In this document: positions 18,323 through 27,434 of the stretch, piece after piece
How the letters are laid out: every line of letters begins with the position of its first letter
How positions within the stretch are numbered: the first letter of the stretch is position 1
NCBI GenBank assembly: GCA_001725355.1
Contig: MEGD01000002.1
Span: 1-64,000, forward strand
Direction: 5' to 3'
Origin: Novosphingobium sp. SCN 66-18
Lineage (GTDB): Bacteria > Pseudomonadota > Alphaproteobacteria > Sphingomonadales > Sphingomonadaceae
DNA: 64,000 nt
Translations under genes and position numbers: made by a program
Notes under the pieces: generated by a model
What the model was told of the DNA's origin: nothing
Databases searched by the model: none
The model's input: the letters and a program-made list of their open reading frames with translations, nothing else

Positions 18323-19966
18323 ATGATGGTTAACACAGGGTGCCCTTCGGTTGGTTCCAGCCAGCAATACGATGTCGATGTCGCGATCATCGGTGCCGGC
18401 CCCGCCGGACTCACCGCGGGATACCTTCTCTCCAAGCAGGGCTACAGCGTGGCCGTGATCGAAAAGGACACGCGCTACGTCGGCGGCATCAGCCGCACCG
18501 TCGAACACGACGGCTATCGCTTCGACATCGGCGGGCACCGCTTCTTCTCGAAAAGCCAGCAGGTCGTCGATCTGTGGAACGAGATCCTGCCCGACGATTT
18601 CATCCAGCGCCCGCGCATGAGCCGCATCTACTACGAGGGCAAGTTCTACAGCTATCCGCTGCGCGCGTTCGAGGCGCTGTGGAATCTTGGCATCGTGCGC
18701 TCCACGCTGTGCATGGCCAGCTTCGCCAAGGCCAAGGCCTTCCCGAAGAAAGCGGTCAAGAGCTTCGAGGACTGGACCACCAACCAGTTCGGCTGGAAGC
18801 TCTATTCGATCTTCTTCAAGACCTATACCGAAAAGGTCTGGGGCATGCCCTGCGACGAGATGAGCGCCGACTGGGCCGCCCAGCGCATCAAGGGCCTGTC
18901 GCTGGGCGCGGCGGTGCTCGATGGGCTCAAGCGCAGCCTGGGCCTCAACAAGCGCCCGAACGACGGGATGCAGACCAAGACCCTGCTGGAAACGTTCCGC
19001 TATCCACGCCTCGGCCCCGGCATGATGTGGGAAGCCGCGCGCGACAAGGTTGTCGCCGCCGGCAGCCACGTGCTGATGGGCCACGCGATGAAGCAGCTGG
19101 CCAGCGATGGCCAGGGTGGCTGGCGCCTTTCCGCCACCCGCGTCGATGCCGATGGCGCGATTCAGGGCGAAGCGCTGATCCGCGCGCGCCATGCGATCAG
19201 TTCCGCGCCGATGCGCGAACTGGCCACGCGCCTCCACCCGCTGCCCGCCACCACGCTGGAAGCGAACCGGCTGCGCTACCGCGATTTCCTCACCGTCGCC
19301 CTGAAGATCCGCTCGGAAGACCTGTTCCCCGACAACTGGATCTACATCCACGACAGCAAGGTGAAGGTCGGCCGCATCCAGAACTTCCGTTCGTGGTCAC
19401 CCGAGATGGTGCCGGACGAATCGGTGGCCTGCGTCGGCCTCGAATACTTCTGCTTCGAAGGCGACGACCTCTGGGCCGCGTCGGACGAGGCGCTGATCGC
19501 GCTGGCGACGAAGGAAATGGCCATTCTTGGCCTTGTCCGTCCCGAACAGGTCATCGGCGGCGTGGTCGTGCGCCAGGAAAAGGCCTATCCGGTCTATGAC
19601 GACGAATATGCCGCCAATGTCGCCGCGATGCGCGCCGAACTGGAAGGGGCCTATCCCACGCTGCACCTTGTGGGCCGCAACGGGATGCACCGCTACAACA
19701 ACCAGGATCACGCGATGATGACCGCGATGCTCACGGTCGAAAACATCATCGCCGAACGCCGTGTCTATGACATCTGGTGCGTGAACGAGGACGCCGAATA
19801 CCACGAAGCGGGTGACGAGGGCGAACAGCAGGCGCTGCCCGCCGGCCGCGCGCCGCTGAGCGAGGATCAGGCCGCCGCGCTCGCATCGGTGCGCGATGTG
19901 CCGGAACGCATCCCCGCCACCGCGGAAGCGCCCGTCTCGGGCAAGCCCGGCCGCCGCGCCGCCTGA
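18323..19966 (+). CDS. FAD-dependent oxidoreductase, UDP-galactopyranose-mutase/amine-oxidase type
   Basis: 547 residues. Dinucleotide fold AIIGAGPAGLTAGYLL near the start, followed by GGISRTVEHDGYRFDIGG, the flavin-contact pattern of the protoporphyrinogen-oxidase/UDP-galactopyranose-mutase superfamily. The C-terminal GRNGMHRYNNQDHAM is a second FAD contact. Such enzymes next to GtrA and GT-C proteins are common in cell-surface sugar loci; the substrate is not readable. ATG 18323 has GGGGAA just upstream; GTG 18293 is an alternative 10 codons longer. The last 60 residues are acidic and alanine-rich, likely disordered. Confidence 0.85.
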   Translation: MMVNTGCPSVGSSQQYDVDVAIIGAGPAGLTAGYLLSKQGYSVAVIEKDTRYVGGISRTVEHDGYRFDIGGHRFFSKSQQVVDLWNEILPDDFIQRPRMSRIYYEGKFYSYPLRAFEALWNLGIVRSTLCMASFAKAKAFPKKAVKSFEDWTTNQFGWKLYSIFFKTYTEKVWGMPCDEMSADWAAQRIKGLSLGAAVLDGLKRSLGLNKRPNDGMQTKTLLETFRYPRLGPGMMWEAARDKVVAAGSHVLMGHAMKQLASDGQGGWRLSATRVDADGAIQGEALIRARHAISSAPMRELATRLHPLPATTLEANRLRYRDFLTVALKIRSEDLFPDNWIYIHDSKVKVGRIQNFRSWSPEMVPDESVACVGLEYFCFEGDDLWAASDEALIALATKEMAILGLVRPEQVIGGVVVRQEKAYPVYDDEYAANVAAMRAELEGAYPTLHLVGRNGMHRYNNQDHAMMTAMLTVENIIAERRVYDIWCVNEDAEYHEAGDEGEQQALPAGRAPLSEDQAAALASVRDVPERIPATAEAPVSGKPGRRAA

Positions 19967-20010
19967 TCGCCCCTTCCTGTTCGCCGCGCCCGCCTGAAGG
20001 ATCGCCATCG

Positions 20011-20424
20011 ATGACTGAGGTCGTGCTTCCGCTGCTCCATCGCCTGCGACAGGCAACGCTGATGCGTTACCTGTTGGCCAGCATCGGCGCTCTGGCGGTG
20101 GACATGGGATGTTTCCTGGCGCTGCTCGAAGCCGGCCTGCCGGCCATGGTGGCTTCGGCCATCGGCTACAGCTTCGGCATCGCCGCCCACTGGCTGCTTT
20201 CCAGCCGCAAGGTTTTCGCGGACCAGGTGGCGATGGCTGGTCCCGCCCGCACGCGCCAGAAGGCCATGTTCGTCGTTTCCGCCCTGATCGGGCTGGGGCT
20301 GACGACGGTGATCGTCGGCGCGTTCACGGCGGTCGGGATCGATCCGCGCTTCGCCAAGGTTACCGCCATCGTCGCCAGCTTCGCCACCACGTGGCTCCTG
20401 CGCAAGCGAGTCGTCTTCCGGTGA
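20011..20424 (+). CDS. GtrA-family membrane protein
   Basis: 137 residues with four predicted membrane helices (about 17-38, 42-60, 86-106, 112-129). GtrA proteins are thought to flip or hand on polyprenyl-phosphate-linked sugars. RYLLASIGALAVDMGCF and the end FATTWLLRKRVVF match the family (FxxNFxxxrxWVF type). The stop overlaps the GTG start of the next gene, so the two are coupled. Confidence 0.92.
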   Translation: MTEVVLPLLHRLRQATLMRYLLASIGALAVDMGCFLALLEAGLPAMVASAIGYSFGIAAHWLLSSRKVFADQVAMAGPARTRQKAMFVVSALIGLGLTTVIVGAFTAVGIDPRFAKVTAIVASFATTWLLRKRVVFR

Positions 20425-22265
20425 ACGGACCGGGTTTCAAAGCCGCCATCCCCGGCCGGGGCCTGTTACCGGCCACGGGCGCGATCCGTGGCGGGACGAC
20501 GGCCGGCGGCATGTCCGGCTTCGGCTGGCCCACCGTGGTCCGCGCCGTCCTTGTCTGGCTGGTGCTCTGCATCATCCTGTTCACCGCCACGCGCACCGCG
20601 ATCGCCACGATGCGTTTCGCCGATCCGGACGATGCGCTGCGGCTGCTGGAAGTGCGCGATCTGCTGGGCGGGCAGAACTGGTTCGACGTCCACCAGTATC
20701 GCGTCGCCGCGCCCGAAGGCGTGGCGATGCACTGGTCGCGGCTGGTCGATATACCGATTGCCGGCCTGATCCTGCTGCTGCGCCCGCTGGTGGGCGCCGC
20801 TGGAGCAGAGACGGTCGCACTGGTCGCCGTGCCGCTGCTGACGCTGCTCTGCGCGCTGCTGCTGATCGCGCGCCTCGCCGTGCGGCTGTTCGATCAGGAA
20901 GTGGCCGGCATCGCCTGCCTGGTCGGCGCGATCGCAAGTCCCGTGCTGTTCCAGTTCATGCCGATGCGCATCGATCACCACGGCTGGCAGATCGTGCTGG
21001 CGCTGGCGGCGTTCAACGGCCTGACCGCGCGCGATGCGCGGCGCGGGGGCACGGTGATCGGCCTCGCGCTGGCGGCGCAGCTGGCGATCTCGATCGAGGG
21101 GTTGCCGGTCGCCGCGCTGTTCCTGGGCGTCTGCGCGCTGCGCGGCCTGCGCAATCCCGGCGAACGCCATGCCTGGCTGGCCCATGCCGCCACCGCGCTG
21201 GCGCTCGGCTCGATCGCCCTGTTCCTCGGCACGCGCGGGTTGCTCGATCCGGTCAACCATTGCGACGCGATCTCGCCGGTGCACCTTGCCGTTTTCGCCT
21301 GGGGCGCGATCGGCGCCAACGCGCTGCGCCTGGCCGCGCCGCGCCCGCTGGCGCTGCAGATCGGCGCGCTGGCGGTGATTGGCGCGGGCGCGCTTGGCCT
21401 GCTGCTGCTGGTCGCCCCGCAATGCGGCACCGGCGCGTTCGCGGAAATGGACCCCGTCGTCCGCAAATACTGGTACAGCGCGGTCAAGGAAGGCCTGCCG
21501 GTGTGGAACATGCCGCCGCTGAACGCGGTGACGATGATCTTCACCCCGCTGTTCGGCCTGCTGGCGACGGCGTGGTACTGGCGCCGCGCCTCCTCCGCGC
21601 CGGAGCGCCTGCTGTGGCTCGATCTCCTGCTCGTGCTGCTGGGCGCCTATGGCGTGGGCCTGCTGGTCGCGCGCGCTTCGGGCACGGCCTGCGTCTTTGC
21701 CGCCGTGCCGGTCGCCGCGCTGGTGCGCGATGGCATCACCGCCCTGCGCACCCGCGCCATTCCCGCGCGCATCGCGGGCTACGCCGCGGCCGCCGTGGTG
21801 CTGCTGCCCGCGCTGCCCGTGTTCCTGTGGAACGCGTGGGGGCCCGCCAGCCACGACAAGCCGGACACCGCCTTCCACGTCACCCGCTGCCAGTATGCGC
21901 AGGCCGCCAGGGCGCTCGACAGGCTGCCCCCGACCGACCTGTTCGCGCCGCTCGACATCGGTCCCAACCTGCTGGTCTATTCGCACCACCGCGTGATCGC
22001 CACCGGACACCACCGCGGATCGGCGGCGATGCGCGATGTGATCGATGCCTTTATCGGCACGCCCGAACAGGCGCACGCGATCGTCCGTCGCCGCCACGCG
22101 ACGATGGTCGTGCTCTGCCCCGACATCAACGAGCCGCAGTATTACGCCGACGCCGCTCCGGACGGGCTCGCCGCGCGCCTGCTGAAGGACAAGCCCCCCG
22201 CGTGGCTGCGACCGATCGATCCCGCGCCGGGTTCGCACCTGCGGTTCTGGCGCGTGGTGGATTGA
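20421..22265 (+). CDS. Polytopic membrane protein, GT-C glycosyltransferase-like
   Basis: 614 residues with roughly 11-12 hydrophobic segments and a C-terminal soluble part from about residue 485. After the first helix comes RFADPDDALRLLEVRDLL, an acidic D-x-D-D loop like the first external loop of GT-C enzymes; a second loop has PMRIDHHGWQ, similar in place to the metal/acceptor loop. The C-terminal half has CQYAQAARALDRLPPTDLF and YSHHRVIATGHHRG, typical of the periplasmic part of mannosyl- or oligosaccharyl-transferase-like proteins. It would use polyprenyl-phosphate sugars supplied through GtrA. Assignment to GT-C is by pattern, not a match to a named family. Confidence 0.65.
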   Translation: MNGPGFKAAIPGRGLLPATGAIRGGTTAGGMSGFGWPTVVRAVLVWLVLCIILFTATRTAIATMRFADPDDALRLLEVRDLLGGQNWFDVHQYRVAAPEGVAMHWSRLVDIPIAGLILLLRPLVGAAGAETVALVAVPLLTLLCALLLIARLAVRLFDQEVAGIACLVGAIASPVLFQFMPMRIDHHGWQIVLALAAFNGLTARDARRGGTVIGLALAAQLAISIEGLPVAALFLGVCALRGLRNPGERHAWLAHAATALALGSIALFLGTRGLLDPVNHCDAISPVHLAVFAWGAIGANALRLAAPRPLALQIGALAVIGAGALGLLLLVAPQCGTGAFAEMDPVVRKYWYSAVKEGLPVWNMPPLNAVTMIFTPLFGLLATAWYWRRASSAPERLLWLDLLLVLLGAYGVGLLVARASGTACVFAAVPVAALVRDGITALRTRAIPARIAGYAAAAVVLLPALPVFLWNAWGPASHDKPDTAFHVTRCQYAQAARALDRLPPTDLFAPLDIGPNLLVYSHHRVIATGHHRGSAAMRDVIDAFIGTPEQAHAIVRRRHATMVVLCPDINEPQYYADAAPDGLAARLLKDKPPAWLRPIDPAPGSHLRFWRVVD

Positions 22266-22314
22266 TCAGAGGACGGCGCGCGGACGGTGGCTTGAAAGAA
22301 GACGCCGGCCTGGT

Positions 22315-22557
22315 TTAGCCGCCGCCATCCAGCCGCTGTTGCGTCTGCGACCGATCGATCAGCATCTTGTCGGACCGGCGCTGGGCTTCCCACTCGCTCT
22401 TCCGCATGCAGATACGCTTGGCTCGTATGCGCGAGCCCAGTTCCGGAACCTTCTGACACACCATCGGGTCCGTATCCGCTTCCGCGTTGGCTGGTGTGGC
22501 CGCGGCGGCTTGTGCGGTTATCGTCAGAACTGTCCCGGCAATGATGGTAAACAGCAT
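22315..22557 (-). CDS. Small exported protein with a C-x-GSR-x-C-x-EW motif
   Basis: 80 residues: signal peptide (LFTIIAGTVLTITAQAAAA) and a short mature part with MVCQKVPELGSRIRAKRICM followed by KSEWEAQRR. The pattern of two cysteines around GSR and a following EW recurs in small secreted proteins of sphingomonads (family memory, function unknown). The two cysteines could form a disulfide. ATG 22557 is preferred over TTG 22572. It stands alone between the glycan operon and the TPR-oxygenase genes. Confidence 0.65.
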   Translation of the reverse strand: MLFTIIAGTVLTITAQAAAATPANAEADTDPMVCQKVPELGSRIRAKRICMRKSEWEAQRRSDKMLIDRSQTQQRLDGGG

Positions 22558-22623
22558 TTCACACCCGTTCAAAATCCATCGTACCCGCCACGGGCAGCGA
22601 TGGAATGCTATGCCCCGATAATG

Positions 22624-24099
22624 TCACCTTTTTATGTCGAACGCCACCGTTAGCCGGTCGCCGGTGAGAAAGGGGCGTGTCGAATGCCACATCTGTGACG
22701 GAAACAGCACAAGTCGGCCCGGCACCGGCTTTATCACCTTGATGGGTCCCAGACCCAGCTTCAGAGATGCGGGAGCCTCGCCGAGAACAAGGCTGCCATC
22801 GTCCTCGGGCAGGGCTTCCGGCAGCGAGACGTAGAACACGCCGCTGATCCAGCCTTGCGGATGATGGTGGCTTTCATGGAACCCGGCGTCGCGCAAGCGG
22901 ACGGACCAGCTGCCGGCGAAGCGGGGGTCATCTTTGCGTGATTGCGCCAGAACGGGATGGCGGGGATCGGATGCCCCCAGCCCCCGCACGTGATCGGCGA
23001 CCGCCGCGCGCACTTTTTCCCGCAAGGCCGAGATCCCGGAATCGATCCGCGCGAACAGGGGGCCGTCTGTCTGCGTCCCCTTGCGCACGGACTGGTTCAT
23101 GAAGCGCCCCGCCCGCGCGTGCAGCATTTCCAGTTCGCGCTTCAGCGAATGCATCGCGGCGGCATCGCACGGCAGGTCATGCACCGTTATCAGGCCCGGC
23201 TGGCCTTCGAGCCATTCCGCCCTCGCATCGCCTGCCAGACGCCACGCGAGCGACGCGTAGGGCCAGAAGGCCTCCGCACCGGCCTTGTCCAGCCATGGTT
23301 CGATTTCCGCGCAGGCTTGCCCAACCTGCCCTGTCCGCAAAAGATGACGCACGCGCCAGATGGCATGATCGGGTTCCGTGCCCTGCCCCAGCCGGTCAAA
23401 TACGGCCGCGGCGGAGCCGTGGTCACCGAGATCGTCGAGCAGCGCCGCCCGGCGCAACAGCAAGGCGGGTGTGGCGGCACACCGGGCCATCGCCCGATCG
23501 ACCGCGACAAGCCCCTCCGCATATCGTTCCGCGTCGGAAAGCAGGTCGATGGCAAGCACGTGCAATACTTCCGCCCGCGGGTGAACGGTCAGCGCGCGGT
23601 CGATGCTGGCCAGGGCCGAATCCGCCCGGCCGACAAGCATGGCCAGCTGGGCGAACTGGCGGTGCCCGTCCACCCAGCCGGCATTGCCCGACAGCAAGGT
23701 GCCAAGCTCGTCGAGCGCCCGGTCGCCATCCCCTTCCGCCAGACGCGCCGAAGCGAGGCCCAGGCGCAGGTCCGGATCGGAGGGCGCAAGCGCAATCGCC
23801 TGCTCGAACAGGCGCACGGCGGGCACCCCCGCTTCCAGCGAGACATGCGCGAGCGCGTGCGCCAGCCGCGCGTCCGACGGCGCGATGCGGCGGGCGGTCC
23901 GCAGCGCTTCCAGCGCCTCTTCGCGCCGATCGAGTTCCCGTCGCAGCAAGCCCAGGAAATGCAGAACGCGGGCATCGCGCGGATGTTCGCGCGCATAGGC
24001 CGCCAGCACAGGCTCCGCCTGCGCCTCCTGCCGGTTGTCGAGCGCGCGCGATGCCAGCGCCAGAAGATCATCGACCTCGTGCCTTGAACCGCCGCTCAT
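22624..24099 (-). CDS. TPR protein with a C-terminal 2OG-Fe(II) oxygenase domain
   Basis: 491 residues. Residues about 5-300 form tetratricopeptide-like helices (for example VLHFLGLLRRELDRREEALE and RLFEQAIALAPSDPDLRLGL). The C-terminal 190 residues match the putative 2OG-Fe(II) oxygenase type with HESHHHPQGWISGVFYVSLP at 408-427, RLVLFPSQMWHSTRPF (iron ligand H472) and GDRLTVAFD (R482, likely 2-oxoglutarate contact). It should hydroxylate or oxidise a substrate presented through the TPR part. ATG 24099 starts 11 bp after the stop of the oxygenase upstream, so the three genes up to 27331 form one operon. Confidence 0.85.
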   Translation of the reverse strand: MSGGSRHEVDDLLALASRALDNRQEAQAEPVLAAYAREHPRDARVLHFLGLLRRELDRREEALEALRTARRIAPSDARLAHALAHVSLEAGVPAVRLFEQAIALAPSDPDLRLGLASARLAEGDGDRALDELGTLLSGNAGWVDGHRQFAQLAMLVGRADSALASIDRALTVHPRAEVLHVLAIDLLSDAERYAEGLVAVDRAMARCAATPALLLRRAALLDDLGDHGSAAAVFDRLGQGTEPDHAIWRVRHLLRTGQVGQACAEIEPWLDKAGAEAFWPYASLAWRLAGDARAEWLEGQPGLITVHDLPCDAAAMHSLKRELEMLHARAGRFMNQSVRKGTQTDGPLFARIDSGISALREKVRAAVADHVRGLGASDPRHPVLAQSRKDDPRFAGSWSVRLRDAGFHESHHHPQGWISGVFYVSLPEALPEDDGSLVLGEAPASLKLGLGPIKVIKPVPGRLVLFPSQMWHSTRPFLTGDRLTVAFDIKR

Positions 24100-24110
24100 C
24101 GCCTCAGCCC

Positions 24111-25283
24111 TTACAGATCGGAGCGCCGCGGAGCATCGACCACCTCCGTCGCGATCACGGCGCTGACAGCACTTTGCTCCAGCTCGGTCAAACCGGGATG
24201 CCAGACGTCGAAGATCAGCACGACGCGCAGCCGATCCGACGGATTCATCGCTTCGTGCTCGATCGTATCGTCGAAGACGAAGGCTTCGCCTTCGCGCCAG
24301 AACCGCGTTTCCGCACCCACGCGGAACCAGCAACCGTCCGGCACGACCAGCGGCAGATGGCAGACGAGGCGCGCGTTGTTCACCCCCACATGCGGGGGAA
24401 TGGCCGTGTTGGGCGCCAGCAACGAAAACATCGCGTTGGGAGACGCGCCGGCGATGGTCGGCTGCGGCAGCCGGCCCAGCAGTTCCATCGTCACGGGGCA
24501 CTGGCCGGCGTTTTGCGCGACAGCCTGCCCCTGGCGCAACAAGTGGATGGCCGTCCAGTCCCTGTTCCGGTTCAGGGGCCGCCATTGCGCCAGCGCTTCA
24601 TGGTCCTGATACTGGATGTAAGGCAGCAGTTCGGACCGTTCCGATGCCATCGCCGTCCGCATTTCCTCGCGGATTGCGTCCGTTGCCGCTTCCAGATCCG
24701 AAAGCCACGGAAAATGTTCGCGCGGATGAAACTCCCGCTCCACAAGCCCGGGATAATGGAAATGGGTCGGTTCGCTGTGGAACACCTTCGTCTTGTGCAG
24801 GATGTTGTCGCGAAACCGGTTGATGCGCCACAGGGTATCGCCATCGGCGACGGTCTCCTGCGCCCGGATGGCGTTGCGCATCATGTCTTCGCGCTGCCTT
24901 AGCCATGCGTCGCGGACCTTTTCCCCGGCCGTGACGACCGGCGTCAGAGTCGCTCCCAGATCGCCGGAGGGGCGCTGGGCCAACGCTTCGTCCCAGGCCT
25001 GCCCGCAACGTTCGTCACCCATTTGCTCCAGCAGGCTGGCGCGCAGGACCAGCGCCAGGAAATCCAGGGGCGCGAGCGCCAGCGCCTGCTGGACGGCGTC
25101 CAGCGCACGGCGCGGCTGACGCATGGCGCGGCGCAGACCGGCCAGTTGCAGCCAATGCGTGGGTGCCCCCCCGCCACCGGACAACGCTTGTTCCAGCACG
25201 CCGGCCCCGCCAGGCAGATCGCCTTGCCGGACAAGCGCATCGGCTTGCGCCAGAAGCCCGGGGTCCGGCGCAGCAGGCATCAT
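24111..25283 (-). CDS. Aspartyl/asparaginyl beta-hydroxylase-like protein with N-terminal TPR-like helices
   Basis: 390 residues. The N-terminal 110 residues are helical and TPR-like (WLQLAGLRRAMRQPRRALDA). The C-terminal domain (about 215-370) is the Asp/Asn beta-hydroxylase cupin: IPPHVGVNNARLVCHLPL with iron ligand H298, WREGEAFVFDDTIEHEAMN with H343, and RVVLIFDVWHP. In this family iron is held by two histidines with 2-oxoglutarate as co-substrate. ATG 25283 overlaps the upstream stop by ATGA. Targets in bacteria are largely unknown. Confidence 0.88.
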   Translation of the reverse strand: MMPAAPDPGLLAQADALVRQGDLPGGAGVLEQALSGGGGAPTHWLQLAGLRRAMRQPRRALDAVQQALALAPLDFLALVLRASLLEQMGDERCGQAWDEALAQRPSGDLGATLTPVVTAGEKVRDAWLRQREDMMRNAIRAQETVADGDTLWRINRFRDNILHKTKVFHSEPTHFHYPGLVEREFHPREHFPWLSDLEAATDAIREEMRTAMASERSELLPYIQYQDHEALAQWRPLNRNRDWTAIHLLRQGQAVAQNAGQCPVTMELLGRLPQPTIAGASPNAMFSLLAPNTAIPPHVGVNNARLVCHLPLVVPDGCWFRVGAETRFWREGEAFVFDDTIEHEAMNPSDRLRVVLIFDVWHPGLTELEQSAVSAVIATEVVDAPRRSDL

Positions 25284-27331
25284 GCGGATGCCGTCTCCGC
25301 CGAGGCCGGCCATTCGGGAATGCGCCCGTCGTCCAGCGAATAGCCGAACCGGTCGACCCACGGCCGGATCGTATCGAAGATCGGCGCCAGATGCCGCTCG
25401 TAACGCTTCCAGCGCCCCGCCGAGCGCTGGTACACCGGTTCGACCACTTGCGCATAACTGGCGGTCGACACCATGCCCCGTGCGCGAGCGGCCTCCCGGT
25501 GGTCGAGCCCCTCTTCCGGCCAGGCCAGGCCCAGCCAGTCGAACAGCGGACGCAGTTCGCGCGCCGTATCCTCCACCAGCCGTTCGTAGACCACCGTCCG
25601 CACAGGCAGGTCGAACAGCGCAAGCGTCCTCTCCCAGTGCGAGAAGGTGAGGTCATAGAGGCTGGCGGCATCCCGCAGATCGAGAAAGCTCGACATCGCG
25701 TTGTTGGTGCGGAAGTTGGTGAGGAAGCAGCTCAACAGCACATCGCACGGGTGGCGCATTGCAAGCACGAACCGCGCATCGGGAAAAATCCGGCGGATCG
25801 CCGCCGCCTGGTTGGTATGCAGCGGCTGCTTGTCGATGATGACCATGCCCGGCGTCAGCTTGGTATGCGCGGCAACGCGTTCGAAGTAGCGCGCGCGCGC
25901 CGCCGCCAGTACTGCGGCATCCGCCTGCGCCATACCGGCAAGCCCGCCCAGTTCCTGCTCGATTTCCACAATGAAGGGCTGTTCTTCCAGCACCACAGTC
26001 GTGGGGTCGGTCATCAGCATCGTATCGAGCAGCGTGGTGCCGGAACGCGGGAATCCGCCAAGGAAGATCGGCGCGGGATAATCACCGGGCTCGGGATCGA
26101 ACGGCGTCCAGGTGCGAACCCAGTCCGCCGTCAGGATCGCCGTGTTGGCGGCAACGCCGCCGCGGTATTTCGCCGCGCGGCCGGCGGGGTCGCTGGGATC
26201 GTCGCGCCAGAAGGCGTTCATTGCCTCGAACGCCTCGAACGCCTCGTCATAGCGGCCCAGGCGGTCCAGCATCAGCCCGCGCAAATGCTCGCGCCAGGCG
26301 CCGGAAACGACATCGCCGGCACGCTCCAGCGCAACCAGCGCATCGTCGTTGCGGCCCGCGCGCTTCAGGCGCAGCGCGTCGATGAAATCGATGGGCGGGC
26401 CGTCGATCCCCACGGCGATCGCGCGCGCGCGCAGCGGTTCCAGATCGGCCTCGCGATTGACGCGCTCGTATACCGAGGCAAGCCCCACATAAGCCGGCGC
26501 GTGTCCGTGATCGATGGCGATGGCCGCTTCGTAGGCGCGTTCCGCATCTTCGTAGAGATTGAGCCGGGCGGCCTCCAGCCCGAATTCGCTTTGCAGCGCC
26601 GCATCCTGCGGCGCGCGACCGGCGGCATCGCGCAAGGCCTCGAACGCGGCGGTGTCATAGCCGGCGCGCCGATAGAGGCCGTGCAGCGCCAGCAGCGGCG
26701 CGGGATCCTCCAGCACCGCCAGCGCGGCATCCCGCAACAGGGTTTCAGCCTCGTTGACCTCGCCCACCTCCATCAACGAATTGCCCAGGTTCACCCGTAT
26801 CGGCTGGGAATCCGGCGCAAGAGCCAGCGCCTTTTTCAACGCCGCCGTCGCCGCGTGATGATCCCCGACGTCGGACAGCGCATTGCCCAGGTTGTTCCAG
26901 GTGCTCCAGTCTTCGGGCTGCTCGGCGACGACGATCCTGTACAGCTCGATCGCGCGCGGCGCATCACCGGCTTCCTGGGCAAGCGCGCCACCCAGACGCG
27001 CAAGCCGCAGCGAGCGATCGGCCCGCGCGGATTGAACATCGCACAGCTGCAGCGTTTCCGCGGTCCGACCGGTACGGAAAAGGCATTCGGCAAGGTTCGC
27101 GCGTGCCGCGATATCATCGGGCCGCGCGCGCAACGCCGCGGTCAGATAGTCCGCCGCCCGCGCATATTGGCCACGGTGCATTTCGACGGCGCCGGCCAAT
27201 CCCGCCAGAACCGGGTCTCCCGCATGGGCAACCCACGCGGATGCCGCCAGCGTAGCCGCGGCATCGAGGCGCCCCGCCCGCGCGTGCGCCGCGATCTGCT
27301 GCAATGTCTGGGGCGAAGCGGAAACTGCCAT
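25280..27331 (-). CDS. TPR protein with a C-terminal sulfotransferase domain
   Basis: 683 residues. About 400 residues of TPR repeats (WSTWNNLGNALSDVGDHHAA and PIRVNLGNSLMEVGEVNEAE are clear units) precede a sulfotransferase domain. Its PAPS 5'-phosphate loop is FLGGFPRSGTTLLDTML at about 424-440 and its 3'-phosphate region RFVLAMRHPCDVLLSCF near 500. It resembles tyrosylprotein sulfotransferase-type domains found fused to TPRs in alphaproteobacteria. ATG 27331 has AGGATT upstream; TTG 27334 is rejected. It leads a three-gene operon and lies just downstream of the TonB receptor terminator. Confidence 0.9.
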   Translation of the reverse strand: MAVSASPQTLQQIAAHARAGRLDAAATLAASAWVAHAGDPVLAGLAGAVEMHRGQYARAADYLTAALRARPDDIAARANLAECLFRTGRTAETLQLCDVQSARADRSLRLARLGGALAQEAGDAPRAIELYRIVVAEQPEDWSTWNNLGNALSDVGDHHAATAALKKALALAPDSQPIRVNLGNSLMEVGEVNEAETLLRDAALAVLEDPAPLLALHGLYRRAGYDTAAFEALRDAAGRAPQDAALQSEFGLEAARLNLYEDAERAYEAAIAIDHGHAPAYVGLASVYERVNREADLEPLRARAIAVGIDGPPIDFIDALRLKRAGRNDDALVALERAGDVVSGAWREHLRGLMLDRLGRYDEAFEAFEAMNAFWRDDPSDPAGRAAKYRGGVAANTAILTADWVRTWTPFDPEPGDYPAPIFLGGFPRSGTTLLDTMLMTDPTTVVLEEQPFIVEIEQELGGLAGMAQADAAVLAAARARYFERVAAHTKLTPGMVIIDKQPLHTNQAAAIRRIFPDARFVLAMRHPCDVLLSCFLTNFRTNNAMSSFLDLRDAASLYDLTFSHWERTLALFDLPVRTVVYERLVEDTARELRPLFDWLGLAWPEEGLDHREAARARGMVSTASYAQVVEPVYQRSAGRWKRYERHLAPIFDTIRPWVDRFGYSLDDGRIPEWPASAETASA

Positions 27332-27374
27332 CAATCAAATCCTGCCGTCTTCAGGACACGCTGTCCATAAACGT

Positions 27375-27410
27375 AAAAAAGGTGGCGGCTTCCCGATGGA
27401 AGCCGCCACC
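27375..27410 (-). terminator. Strong rho-independent terminator after the TonB receptor
   Basis: Perfect 13-bp stem (27381-27393 with 27398-27410, core GGTGGCGGCTTCC) with a 4-base loop, followed on the minus strand by six T residues. It ends the receptor transcript before the sulfotransferase operon, so the latter needs readthrough or a promoter inside the 100-bp gap. Confidence 0.92.
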
Positions 27411-27434
27411 CTCGTCATTCGGATCGGAAACCGA

